Assembly: GCA_016937255.1 (NCBI GenBank)
Contig: JAFGWG010000203.1
Span: forward strand, 1 to 36,776
Reading direction: 5' to 3'
DNA length: 36,776 nucleotides
From: Bacteroidales bacterium
Lineage (GTDB): Bacteria > Bacteroidota > Bacteroidia > Bacteroidales > DTU049
The translations under genes and the position numbers were made by a program. Shown in pieces: positions 16,292-23,881 of this stretch. How positions within the stretch are numbered: position 1 is the first letter of the stretch; every line of letters starts with the position of its first letter. Under the pieces are notes generated by a model, which was not told where the DNA came from, did no database searches, and saw only the letters and a program-made list of their open reading frames with translations.

Positions 16292-18118
16292 ATGTCAGAT
16301 CGCACGAAATATTCTCACAGAAAAGTATTTTTCTATCTATTATTTGCAATTGTAATTGTAATTTTTGCAATCAAACTCATTTTTATTCAGTTGCTTGACG
16401 ACTCATTTAAAGAATCTGCTGATAACAACGCTCTGCGCTATATTTACGAATACCCTGCTAGGGGATTAATCTACGACCGCAACGGAAAAATCCTAGTTTA
16501 CAATAAAGCCACTTTCGATCTTATGGTGGTTCCCCGCGATGTAGAGGCGTTCGACACGCTATCACTTTGCAATATCCTTAATCTACCAAAGGAAAAATTC
16601 GTTCAGGAGCTTAACAAGGCCATACAGTATTCTGGATATTTACCTTCGGTTTTCGAGAGCAATCTTACACCACAGACCTATAGTTTATTTCAAGAAAAAA
16701 AATATCTTTTCCCGGGGTTTTTTATTCAGGGAAGAACCATTCGTACATATCCCATTCCGATTGCAGCTCACACCTTAGGCTATATAGGAGAAGTTTCTCA
16801 AAAAATTCTCGATGAAGACGATTACTATCGTTCCGGAGATTATATTGGCATAAGCGGACTTGAAAAATCGTACGAAGAAGTTTTACGTGGAAGAAAAGGG
16901 CTAAGAGTTGTACTTGTTGATGTTCATAATCGAGTTCAGGGAAGCTATATGAACGGAGCTCATGATGAGATTGCCTTGGCGGGCAAGAATCTTTTCACCA
17001 GTCTCGATGCTGAATTGCAAATCTACGGTGAATCATTAATGGTTAATAAAAGAGGTGGCATTGTAGCCATTGAACCAGCCACAGGAGAGATTCTTGCAAT
17101 AGTTAGCAGTCCTACTTACGACCCCAATTTATTGGTTGGTAGAGATCGCTCTGAAAATTATATTGCTCTTCTCAATGATGCTGCCAACAAACCATTGTAC
17201 AACAGAACAATCATGACCCGATATCCACCTGGAAGCACTTTCAAGCTAGTCAACGGCTTGGCGGCTTTGCAGGAAGGTATCATTGATCATAATACTGCAT
17301 TCGGATGTCCCGGCGGATATTCTCTTGGTAATCACGTAATTGCTTGTCACGGACATCCCAATCCTCTACGCATAGAAGGTGCCGTGCAATACAGTTGTAA
17401 TACTTGGTTTTGCTGGGCATTTAAGAAATTTGTTGATAGTAAAAAATTTACTTCAAGCCGTGAGGGCTATGATCGCTGGCGAAGATATATCATGAACCTA
17501 GGTTTTGGTCGTCAGTTGGGTATTGATCTCCCCAACGAATTTGGTGGTTTTGTTCCAGAAGTAGAATTCTACGATAAAATGAAAGGCAATCGCAACTGGC
17601 GCGCCAATTCAATAATTTCAATAGCTATTGGCCAAGGAGAAATTGGGGCTACTCCTCTTCAACTAGCCAATATGGCGGCGATAATTGCCAACCGAGGGTA
17701 TTATATCACGCCACATATTGTTAGTGCTATTGGTCATCCCGACTCTTTGAATCTTGAAATGATGGAAAGACATGAAACGGGGATTGACCGAGAATACTTT
17801 CAATATATCGTTGATGGAATGGAAATGGTAGTGCAAGCGGGTACTGCGCCGATTGCAGCTATTGCTGGAACAACAGTTTGCGGAAAAACTGGAACAGCTC
17901 AGGATCCACCACGAAAGAACCACTCTGTTTTTATCGCATTTGCGCCAAAAGACGATCCTCAAATAGCAATTGCAGTACTGGTAGAGAACTCGGGATTTGG
18001 GGCACAATTTGCAGCTCCTATTGCCAGCCTCATGATTGAATACTATATGTACCGTAAAATCGGTCGAAAAGATCTTGAATGGGAAATGCTTAATTCAAAT
18101 ACCTTAAAGCAATATTAA
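16292..18118 (+). CDS. mrdA: Penicillin-binding protein 2 (elongation transpeptidase)
   Basis: A 608-residue class B PBP. One membrane segment at residues ~12-34 is followed by the dimerisation region (ARGLIYDRNG) and the transpeptidase domain: Ser315 and Lys318 in PGSTFK, Ser368 and Asn370 in YSCN, and Lys532 in GKTGTAQ. It cross-links peptidoglycan during side-wall growth together with RodA, whose gene overlaps its stop codon by one base. In many Bacteroidota mreB, mreC and mreD lie directly upstream; here the upstream gene is the divergent PurF-like gene, so mreBCD must be elsewhere. Confidence 0.93.
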   Translation: MSDRTKYSHRKVFFYLLFAIVIVIFAIKLIFIQLLDDSFKESADNNALRYIYEYPARGLIYDRNGKILVYNKATFDLMVVPRDVEAFDTLSLCNILNLPKEKFVQELNKAIQYSGYLPSVFESNLTPQTYSLFQEKKYLFPGFFIQGRTIRTYPIPIAAHTLGYIGEVSQKILDEDDYYRSGDYIGISGLEKSYEEVLRGRKGLRVVLVDVHNRVQGSYMNGAHDEIALAGKNLFTSLDAELQIYGESLMVNKRGGIVAIEPATGEILAIVSSPTYDPNLLVGRDRSENYIALLNDAANKPLYNRTIMTRYPPGSTFKLVNGLAALQEGIIDHNTAFGCPGGYSLGNHVIACHGHPNPLRIEGAVQYSCNTWFCWAFKKFVDSKKFTSSREGYDRWRRYIMNLGFGRQLGIDLPNEFGGFVPEVEFYDKMKGNRNWRANSIISIAIGQGEIGATPLQLANMAAIIANRGYYITPHIVSAIGHPDSLNLEMMERHETGIDREYFQYIVDGMEMVVQAGTAPIAAIAGTTVCGKTGTAQDPPRKNHSVFIAFAPKDDPQIAIAVLVENSGFGAQFAAPIASLMIEYYMYRKIGRKDLEWEMLNSNTLKQY

Positions 18119-19380
18119 TGGAAAACAGAGATGTCAGCAGATTCGGAATTGATTGGTGGGTTTTACTCACCTATCTGGCTCTGATAGCCATCGGCTGGTT
18201 TAATATTTATTCGGCTACATATAGTAGTGAACATCACAGTATTTTCGATATTAATGTTAGTTATGGCCGCCAAATGGTTTGGATATCTTCATCCATTTTA
18301 CTGGCATTAATAATTCTACTCCTCGATCCAAGAGTCTTTCCTCGAATCAGCATGCCCACATACGCCGTTGTATTATTCATGTTGCTTGTTGTTCTTGCAT
18401 TAGGCTCTGTAATTTCTGGTTCAAAATCGTGGATAGATGTGGGTGCAGGTGTTCGGCTTCAACCCTCAGAATTTGCTAAATATGCCGTAGCTTTAATGGT
18501 TGCAAAATATGCAAGCTCCTCCAATTTTGGATTCGATATATGGAAACAACGCCGAAACCTGATTCTGATAATTTTCTTCCCCGCAGCATTGGTGCTTTTA
18601 CAGGGAGATACCGGTTCTGCGGTTGTATTTGGATCTTTCATATTCCTCTTTTACCGACTGGGAATGAAAGGGTTTTATCTATTTCTCATTCTTTGGACCA
18701 TTATTCTTTTTGTTGCCACACTCCTGATCAAACAAATGATACTCCTGCTTATCCTTTTTGGAATTGCATCGCTTTTAACATACCTTAGTCGTAAAAAACG
18801 GGAAGATGTTATTCGTTTACTCACGCTATTATTTATTTCCATACTTTTTGTACTCAGCGTTAATTATATCTTCGAAAAAGTTTTACGACCTCACCAAAAA
18901 GACCGTATCAATGTTTTAATTGGAAAAGACTACGATCCTCATGGCTCCGCATATAATGTCGATCAGTCACTTATTGCAATAGGTTCGGGTGGTTTTACCG
19001 GAAAAGGATTTCTCAATGGCACTCAAACCAAATATGATTTTGTTCCAGAACAAAGTACAGATTTTATTTACTGTACAGTTGGCGAAGAATGGGGGTTCCT
19101 AGGAAGTATGACGGTGCTACTGCTTTACCTTTTTCTACTGATCCGATTGGTTATTATTGCAGAAAGACAGCGATCGGATTTTGCAATATATTATGCCTAT
19201 TCTATTATGGGCTTTTTCTTCATCCACTTTTTTGTGAATATTGGAATGACCATTGCGTTGGTACCGGTAATTGGTATTCCACTGCCATTTCTTAGTTACG
19301 GCGGCTCTTCTCTTTGGGCATTCACCATAATGCTTTTCACTTTGCTCAAACTTGATATGCATAGAAATCAGGTTATATAA
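18118..19380 (+). CDS. rodA: Rod shape-determining protein RodA (SEDS glycosyltransferase)
   Basis: A 420-residue membrane protein with about ten hydrophobic segments. SEDS signatures are present: GSKSWIDVG followed by QPSEFAK, the LLQGDTGSA loop, and near the end PFLSYGGSS. RodA polymerises glycan strands from lipid II and works with PBP2. The start codon overlaps the mrdA stop (TAATG), so the pair is made in a fixed ratio. The segment at residues ~180-270 with several extra hydrophobic stretches is longer than in E. coli RodA. Confidence 0.93.
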   Translation: MENRDVSRFGIDWWVLLTYLALIAIGWFNIYSATYSSEHHSIFDINVSYGRQMVWISSSILLALIILLLDPRVFPRISMPTYAVVLFMLLVVLALGSVISGSKSWIDVGAGVRLQPSEFAKYAVALMVAKYASSSNFGFDIWKQRRNLILIIFFPAALVLLQGDTGSAVVFGSFIFLFYRLGMKGFYLFLILWTIILFVATLLIKQMILLLILFGIASLLTYLSRKKREDVIRLLTLLFISILFVLSVNYIFEKVLRPHQKDRINVLIGKDYDPHGSAYNVDQSLIAIGSGGFTGKGFLNGTQTKYDFVPEQSTDFIYCTVGEEWGFLGSMTVLLLYLFLLIRLVIIAERQRSDFAIYYAYSIMGFFFIHFFVNIGMTIALVPVIGIPLPFLSYGGSSLWAFTIMLFTLLKLDMHRNQVI

Positions 19381-19389
19381 TTTCATAAA

Positions 19390-19947
19390 ATGAAACGACT
19401 CTTTATTGCTATCCCTTTTCAAGTCAAAGAAAACTTCATTCGTGAATGGAACGAAATTAAAAAATTGCTAATCGGTGAAAACATCAAGTGGATTCCTGAA
19501 AAGAATCTGCATCTCACTCTTAAATTCTTGGGCGAAACTCCTGACGAAAAAGTTCCAGAATTAGCAAAGATTATTGACCGTAGCTTTCAGAATATCAAAC
19601 CTAAACTCATTTACTGGAATAAGATTGGCATTTTTGGATCTAAATACAAACCCAAAGTTATTTGGTTAGGATGTAAAGAAGAAGATTATATCAAAGACTT
19701 GTATCAAAACCTAAAAAATAATTTGGAAGCCGCAGGGTTTGTTTACGACAGACAAAATTTTGTACCTCATATTTCGCTGAGTCGATTAAAGAATTCAATA
19801 GACAAAGAAAAGCTTGAGAACATGATCAATAGTTACCGTGATATAGAAATACAAAGGAGCGAAATCAACGAAATTATACTCATGGAAAGCATTTTAAAAC
19901 CAAAAGGAGCAGAATACAAGATACTACATCGAAAGAAAATGAGTTAG
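19390..19947 (+). CDS. thpR: RNA 2',3'-cyclic phosphodiesterase (ThpR, 2H family)
   Basis: A 185-residue member of the 2H phosphoesterases. The two His-x-Thr/Ser motifs are LHLTLKFLGE near residue 40 and PHISLSRLK near residue 140. These enzymes open 2',3'-cyclic phosphates on RNA ends and can ligate 2'-5' in vitro. It starts nine bases after rodA and is probably on the same transcript. lptB follows after 42 bases with its own promoter box. Confidence 0.88.
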   Translation: MKRLFIAIPFQVKENFIREWNEIKKLLIGENIKWIPEKNLHLTLKFLGETPDEKVPELAKIIDRSFQNIKPKLIYWNKIGIFGSKYKPKVIWLGCKEEDYIKDLYQNLKNNLEAAGFVYDRQNFVPHISLSRLKNSIDKEKLENMINSYRDIEIQRSEINEIILMESILKPKGAEYKILHRKKMS

Positions 19948-19959
19948 ATAAAAAATGGC

Positions 19960-19967
19960 TATTTTTG
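19960..19967 (+). promoter_or_regulatory. TAnnTTTG promoter box for lptB
   Basis: TATTTTTG lies 22 bases before the lptB start, in the only gap of more than ten bases within the 16292-21401 run. No good -33 TTG is seen, so this may be a secondary promoter. Confidence 0.45.
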
Positions 19968-19989
19968 AAACTGAAAAACAACACTGCCA

Positions 19990-20727
19990 ATGAAATTAAG
20001 GGCCGAGAATATTGTGAAACGTTACCGTAAACGAACGGTAGTTAAAGGGGTTTCCTTCGAGGTAAATCAGGGTGAAATTGTTGGGTTACTTGGTCCCAAT
20101 GGTGCCGGTAAAACCACGTCTTTTTACATGATTGTGGGGTTGATTAAACCCAATGATGGAAAAGTATTTCTCGAATCACAAGAAATTACAGATTACCCAA
20201 TGTATAAACGCTCACAATTGGGTATTGGATATTTGGCTCAGGAAGCAAGCGTATTTCGTAAACTTAGCGTGGAAGACAATATCATGGCAGTGCTTGAATT
20301 TACATCACTCAGCCGGCCGGAACGAAAAGACAAACTCGACAGCCTTCTTGATGAATTTGGTCTTCAGAAAATAAGAAAAAGCAAAGGCATACAACTTAGT
20401 GGTGGAGAACGTCGCCGTACAGAAATTGCCAGAGCCTTAGCCGTTGATCCAAAATTCATGCTACTAGATGAACCGTTTGCGGGAGTTGACCCTATTGCTG
20501 TTGAAGACATTCAGGGCATTGTTGCAGGACTGAAAAAGAAAAACATCGGAATATTAATTACTGATCACAATGTACATGAAACATTAAGCATAACCGACAG
20601 AGCTTATTTGCTTTTTGAGGGTAATATTCTAAAATCTGGTACTGCCGAAGAACTAGCTAAGGATGAGCATGTTCGCAGAATCTATCTTGGCCGAAACTTT
20701 GAGTTACGGAGAAATACAACAGAGTAA
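19990..20727 (+). CDS. lptB: LPS export ABC transporter ATP-binding protein LptB
   Basis: A 245-residue ABC ATPase of LptB length. Walker A is GPNGAGKTT, the signature is LSGGERRR, and Walker B is [13 protein letters not shown]; the switch His lies in ITDHNVHE. The [11 protein letters not shown] stretch after Walker B is typical of LptB. It powers extraction of lipopolysaccharide from the inner membrane with LptF and LptG, which are not in this window. trmD follows after two bases, so the two are co-transcribed. Confidence 0.93.
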   Translation: MKLRAENIVKRYRKRTVVKGVSFEVNQGEIVGLLGPNGAGKTTSFYMIVGLIKPNDGKVFLESQEITDYPMYKRSQLGIGYLAQEASVFRKLSVEDNIMAVLEFTSLSRPERKDKLDSLLDEFGLQKIRKSKGIQLSGGERRRTEIARALAVDPKFMLLDEPFAGVDPIAVEDIQGIVAGLKKKNIGILITDHNVHETLSITDRAYLLFEGNILKSGTAEELAKDEHVRRIYLGRNFELRRNTTE

Positions 20728-20729
20728 AA

Positions 20730-21401
20730 ATGCGCATCGATATTCTCACTATATTTCCTAAAATGCTTGAAGGGCCTTTCTCCCTTTCTATTATTAAACG
20801 TGCGGTGGATAAGGGAAAAGCTGAAATTCATCTGCATAATATTCGTGATTTTGCTACCGACAAGCATAATCGTGTAGATGACTATCAGTTTGGCGGTGGT
20901 GCAGGCATGGTGATGATGGCAGAGCCCATAATTCTGGCTATTGAAAGCCTACAAAAGGAAAGAAAATACGATGAAATTATCTTTCTCACCCCAGATGGAG
21001 AAGTTTTGAATCAAGGCATAGCCAATCAGATGAGCATGGGTGAAAATATTATGATGCTTTGCGGGCATTATAAAGGCATTGACGAGCGCATTCGGGATCA
21101 TTTCATTACCAGAGAAATCTCTATTGGCGATTACGTTCTAAGCGGTGGCGAACTGGCTGCAGCAGTTTTAACCGATGCCATTATCAGACTCATTCCAGGT
21201 GTATTGAATGATGAAACATCTGCGCTAAGTGATTCATTTCAAAACAATATACTTTCTGCACCGGTATATACCCGACCAGCTGAATTCCGGGGTTGGAAGG
21301 TACCAGAGGTCTTGCTGAGTGGAAATGATAAGCTTATACTAGAATGGCGACAAGAACAAGCTGAAGAAAGAACAAAAAATAGAAGACCCGATATTTTATA
21401 A
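20730..21401 (+). CDS. trmD: tRNA (guanine-N1)-methyltransferase TrmD
   Basis: A 223-residue SPOUT methyltransferase. The knotted SAM site is marked by the [12 protein letters not shown] and [13 protein letters not shown] blocks, and FGGGAGMVM is the conserved N-terminal loop. It methylates G37 of tRNAs to keep the reading frame. In many bacteria trmD sits with ribosomal genes; here it is paired with lptB, two bases after its stop. The C-terminal end is shorter than the ~255 residues of E. coli TrmD, as is common in Bacteroidota. Confidence 0.94.
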   Translation: MRIDILTIFPKMLEGPFSLSIIKRAVDKGKAEIHLHNIRDFATDKHNRVDDYQFGGGAGMVMMAEPIILAIESLQKERKYDEIIFLTPDGEVLNQGIANQMSMGENIMMLCGHYKGIDERIRDHFITREISIGDYVLSGGELAAAVLTDAIIRLIPGVLNDETSALSDSFQNNILSAPVYTRPAEFRGWKVPEVLLSGNDKLILEWRQEQAEERTKNRRPDIL

Positions 21402-21502
21402 TTGCGAGCCCGCATTGTATGGTAGCAAAAGAAAAATCTCTTCATAATAATGTGAAATTCAGATATTAGCGCATCTATTGTCTCGAACCAAGTTTCTGTC
21501 TA

Positions 21503-22024
21503 ATGAGAAAATCCTTATTATTTCTATTTGCGCTACTGTTTTCGAGCATCTTTTCTCTGAATGCTCAAAATGATTGTAGTATTTGTAAATCTGTAGAAAA
21601 GGGAAAATTTAATAAAATTGAGCATTTCATTAAAAAAGAAGTTCGCAAGTACAAAAACGGTATTGAATTTTTTAACGGACCCGGAAGCGGAATGCAGGTT
21701 AGTCATTCCGAAGATATGGACACTATTTGCGAAAAATTGAGGCAATTTCCATGTGTTGAAGATGCCTATTGGGACAAATGTGCAATGAAAGCTTCAATTT
21801 ATCCAGGTTGGGCAGTTATTGGTGTAAGGCTTAAAACAAATAATGGTGTTGTTGAAAAATGCTTTCATATTCAAATGGGAACAATGGGCAATGTCAATTT
21901 CTTTGGTTGCAAGTTTCATGTTTTTAAGTACAGAAGCATACTGAAGTACAAAAAAATGTATGATTGTGAAGGATTTATTGAAAAAGAAAGAGAGAACTGC
22001 AAGAAAGAAAAATTAAATCACTAA
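21503..22024 (+). CDS. Exported cysteine-rich protein of unknown function
   Basis: A 173-residue protein with a clear signal peptide (residues 1-21, ending LNAQ). The mature part has nine cysteines, starting with a CSICKSV pair, which points to disulfides or metal binding in the periplasm or outside. No known domain is evident, and there is no T9SS sorting domain or lipobox. It is alone between trmD and a repeat-rich gap. I do not recognise the family. Confidence 0.7.
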   Translation: MRKSLLFLFALLFSSIFSLNAQNDCSICKSVEKGKFNKIEHFIKKEVRKYKNGIEFFNGPGSGMQVSHSEDMDTICEKLRQFPCVEDAYWDKCAMKASIYPGWAVIGVRLKTNNGVVEKCFHIQMGTMGNVNFFGCKFHVFKYRSILKYKKMYDCEGFIEKERENCKKEKLNH

Positions 22025-22064
22025 GCTGTTATAAAATATTCATTATTCAATTTATAGATAATTG

Positions 22065-22128
22065 TTCGTCTCTTAGAGATCAGTCCTGAATTCGTGCGGT
22101 AGTAAAACCTTGAAGATTTGAGCGGCGG
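22065..22128. repeat. Family D repeat, copy 1
   Basis: A 64-base unit beginning TTCGTC..TTAGAG and ending GTAGTAAAAC-CTTGAAGATTTGAGCGGCGG. It aligns end to end with 23328-23392, and its last ~20 bases also occur at 23565-23591. Confidence 0.6.
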
Positions 22129-22194
22129 AGGAATTTGACACTTACATCGCTAGAATTCATTGAAAAGTACAGCATAACGTATAATAGTACTTTT

Positions 22195-22221
22195 CGTCAC
22201 TCAGAGCCTGTCGAAGAGTGG
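22195..22221 (+). repeat. Family A hairpin, copy 1
   Basis: CACTC and GAGTG form a stem around the loop AGAGCCTGTCGAA. The copies at 23721-23747 and 27126-27150 keep the loop but change both stem strands together. Confidence 0.65.
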
Positions 22222-22230
22222 CAGGCAAAA

Positions 22231-22280
22231 TCCCGGACATCTCATCGTCCGAAAATAGGAGGTCATGAGTTCGTCCGGGA
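22231..22280. repeat. Family B hairpin, copy 2
   Basis: TCCCGGAC and GTCCGGGA are perfect outer arms; CTCAT and ATGAG pair inside them with a small bulge. The interior shares TC-ATCGT-CCGA and GAGTTCGTC with the copies at 12923-12975 and, inverted, 23655-23699. Confidence 0.65.
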
Positions 22281-22415
22281 CACTGCAGTGTGAGCATGAA
22301 GGGTTGCAGACGAGAATTTGTATACTTTTCGCCACATAGAGAGCCATTGAAGAATATTTTTCATCAGACAAAAGTGCTTTCTATTGAAGAATTTCTTATT
22401 TTTATCAAAAAATAA

Positions 22416-23270
22416 ATGAGATCCATAGTATTAATCTTTCTGGTGCTCACTATTAGTACCAGAGCACAAAATGACAATATGACAACTATACCCGGTGAAA
22501 TACCCTTTAGCTTTCCAATAGTGAAAGAATGTAAAGCCGTTGACGGCGAATTTGTATTAAGTCCATCTAGGGCTTTTCTCGATGATGCATTTGCCAAAGA
22601 TGGAAAAGCCATAATGATTTGGTACCAGAATCTAATGGCAAAAACCGACACCAATGAATCAACCATTAAGCAGATTTCGGGCGAAGTACAGATTCCGAAC
22701 TCTCTTATAATTCCCATTCCTGCTGGTGCAACAGCAAAGAAAGGTGATTTTATTCTCACTACTTGGCAATCGGGGTCGGGTATGCAACGCGCAATTGTTG
22801 TAGATGACAATGATCCGTCGGCTCCCATTGTGCATTATCTAGATCTTTCATGGGATAACCCAGCTAAAAATAAGGATGGAATACCAATTGGACAAATGCG
22901 GGAGCCAAACAAACCCAATACATTTACTCTTCTAAATGAAGATTGGCAGGCTGGTAGTAGCATTGCAATTAAGAACGGCACACAGTTTTCTCTTGGTATT
23001 CTGATTTCAAAAAGCGAGGACAAAGTTCTTTATCTGAAAAGTGCTATGCTAAATGTGGCCGACAGTAGCCAATGTTTCTTGATTGATTATCCTGAGAAAC
23101 TCAAGGAAGGTGATCAAGTTTTCGCTCCCATGTATGGCACATATAAGCCTGGAAAAGTAGTCAAATATGACGAAGAAATGGGTCGGGTATGGGTAGATGT
23201 GGAATTTGCCGGCAGCACAAAAGAAGTTGTTATTTCTGTTCTTGATGTATTGATGACTCTACCTGAATAA
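22416..23270 (+). CDS. Exported protein of unknown function
   Basis: A 284-residue protein with a signal peptide (residues 1-18, ending TRAQ). The mature protein has no cysteine-rich or repeat part except a single Cys near each end. Residues ~230-280 (EGDQVFAPMYGTYKPGKVV, then VWVDVEFAG) look like an SH3/Tudor-like small barrel, and residues ~95-125 have a similar spacing (KKGDFILTTWQSGSGMQRA), so the protein may hold two such barrels. No catalytic motif is seen. Flanked on both sides by repeat-rich gaps. Not a family I recognise. Confidence 0.7.
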   Translation: MRSIVLIFLVLTISTRAQNDNMTTIPGEIPFSFPIVKECKAVDGEFVLSPSRAFLDDAFAKDGKAIMIWYQNLMAKTDTNESTIKQISGEVQIPNSLIIPIPAGATAKKGDFILTTWQSGSGMQRAIVVDDNDPSAPIVHYLDLSWDNPAKNKDGIPIGQMREPNKPNTFTLLNEDWQAGSSIAIKNGTQFSLGILISKSEDKVLYLKSAMLNVADSSQCFLIDYPEKLKEGDQVFAPMYGTYKPGKVVKYDEEMGRVWVDVEFAGSTKEVVISVLDVLMTLPE

Positions 23271-23327
23271 GACTTTTTATTGAACTGTTCAAATTAATTC
23301 TTACTTCAATTTCTATTTAAATAATTT

Positions 23328-23392
23328 TTCGTCATTTAGAGGAACTGTCCTTATTACGCGCTGTAGTAAAACGTTGAAGATTTGAATGGCGG
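23328..23392. repeat. Family D repeat, copy 2
   Basis: A 65-base unit aligned with 22065-22128: TTCGTC..TTAGAG at the start, GTCCT in the middle and GTAGTAAAAC-GTTGAAGATTTGAATGGCGG at the end. It leads straight into the inverted-repeat segment at 23397. Confidence 0.6.
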
Positions 23393-23396
23393 CTTT

Positions 23397-23535
23397 TCAT
23401 CATTCCGTCGTCCATCGAGCACAATCCTTTTACAAATGCGAAGATGGTCAAGGAATCGTTGAAAAAGTAGTTCAGCCAACGACTCCATGACGACCATATT
23501 TATATTCAATTGTCTGGTCGACGATGGAGTGATGG
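23397..23535. mobile_element. Possible MITE-like segment with imperfect terminal inverted repeats
   Basis: The 16 bases at 23397-23412 and the reverse complement of 23520-23535 agree at 13 positions (core CATCA-TCC-TCGTC). The 139-base segment has no gene. It lies between two family D copies. No flanking target duplication is clear, so a mobile origin is only a possibility. Confidence 0.35.
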
Positions 23536-23564
23536 CTTCATTCATCAAGCTTGTCAGGTTTTGG

Positions 23565-23591
23565 AAACCTTGAATGTTTGAGCGGCGGAGG
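23565..23591. repeat. Family D repeat, copy 3 (3' part)
   Basis: AAACCTTGAATGTTTGAGCG followed by GCGGAGG matches the end of the unit at 22065-22128 with two differences. The 5' part of the unit is missing or too decayed to see. Confidence 0.5.
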
Positions 23592-23654
23592 CATTGTTCC
23601 AATTACAAAGAGTGGCAAATGATAATCTGCAAGTATATTTCAACGAGTTTCCTT

Positions 23655-23699
23655 GCAGACGAACTCTTGATCCCCTTCGTCGAACGAAGACTTGTCTGC
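23655..23699. repeat. Family B hairpin, copy 3 (inverted)
   Basis: GCAGAC and GTCTGC are perfect outer arms. Read on the minus strand the interior TC-TCGT-CG and GAGTTCGTC match copy 2, while the outer stem has changed from CCGGAC/GTCCGG on both sides. Confidence 0.6.
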
Positions 23700-23720
23700 G
23701 CAACAGAATGTTATTCTCAG

Positions 23721-23747
23721 TCATGCTTCGACAAGCTCTGCATGACG
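23721..23747 (-). repeat. Family A hairpin, copy 2
   Basis: On the minus strand TCATGC and GCATGA pair around the loop AGAGCTTGTCGAA, which differs from the loop of copy 1 at one base. Confidence 0.65.
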
Positions 23748-23866
23748 GCTGTTTCTTAACCCAAAGTCATGCTTCCAGCTTGATTCTAAAGATTCCTTTT
23801 TCAGTTTTCAGCAATACTATTTTAATAATTCCCAACGTTTGCATTAGAAGTACTTGTAATTTTAAT

Positions 23867-23874
23867 TAGTTTTG
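23867..23874 (+). promoter_or_regulatory. TAnnTTTG promoter box for the EEP/uvrB operon
   Basis: TAGTTTTG lies seven bases before the start codon of the EEP gene. That leaves almost no leader, so the transcript may be nearly leaderless or another promoter may be used upstream. Confidence 0.4.
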
Positions 23875-23881
23875 TAAAACG

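Larger units (their letters stand above)
22025..22415. other. Repeat-rich gap
   Basis: No gene is visible. The gap holds a family D unit (22065-22128), a family A hairpin (22195-22221), a family B hairpin (22231-22280) and a 12-base palindrome ACACTGCAGTGT (22280-22291). The promoter of the next gene must lie in the last 60 bases but is not clear. Confidence 0.6.
23271..23881. other. Repeat-rich gap
   Basis: A 611-base gap with no convincing gene. It holds two family D units (23328-23392, 23565-23591), an inverted-repeat segment (23397-23535), a family B hairpin (23655-23699) and a family A hairpin (23721-23747). The last 100 bases hold the promoter of the EEP gene. Confidence 0.6.
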
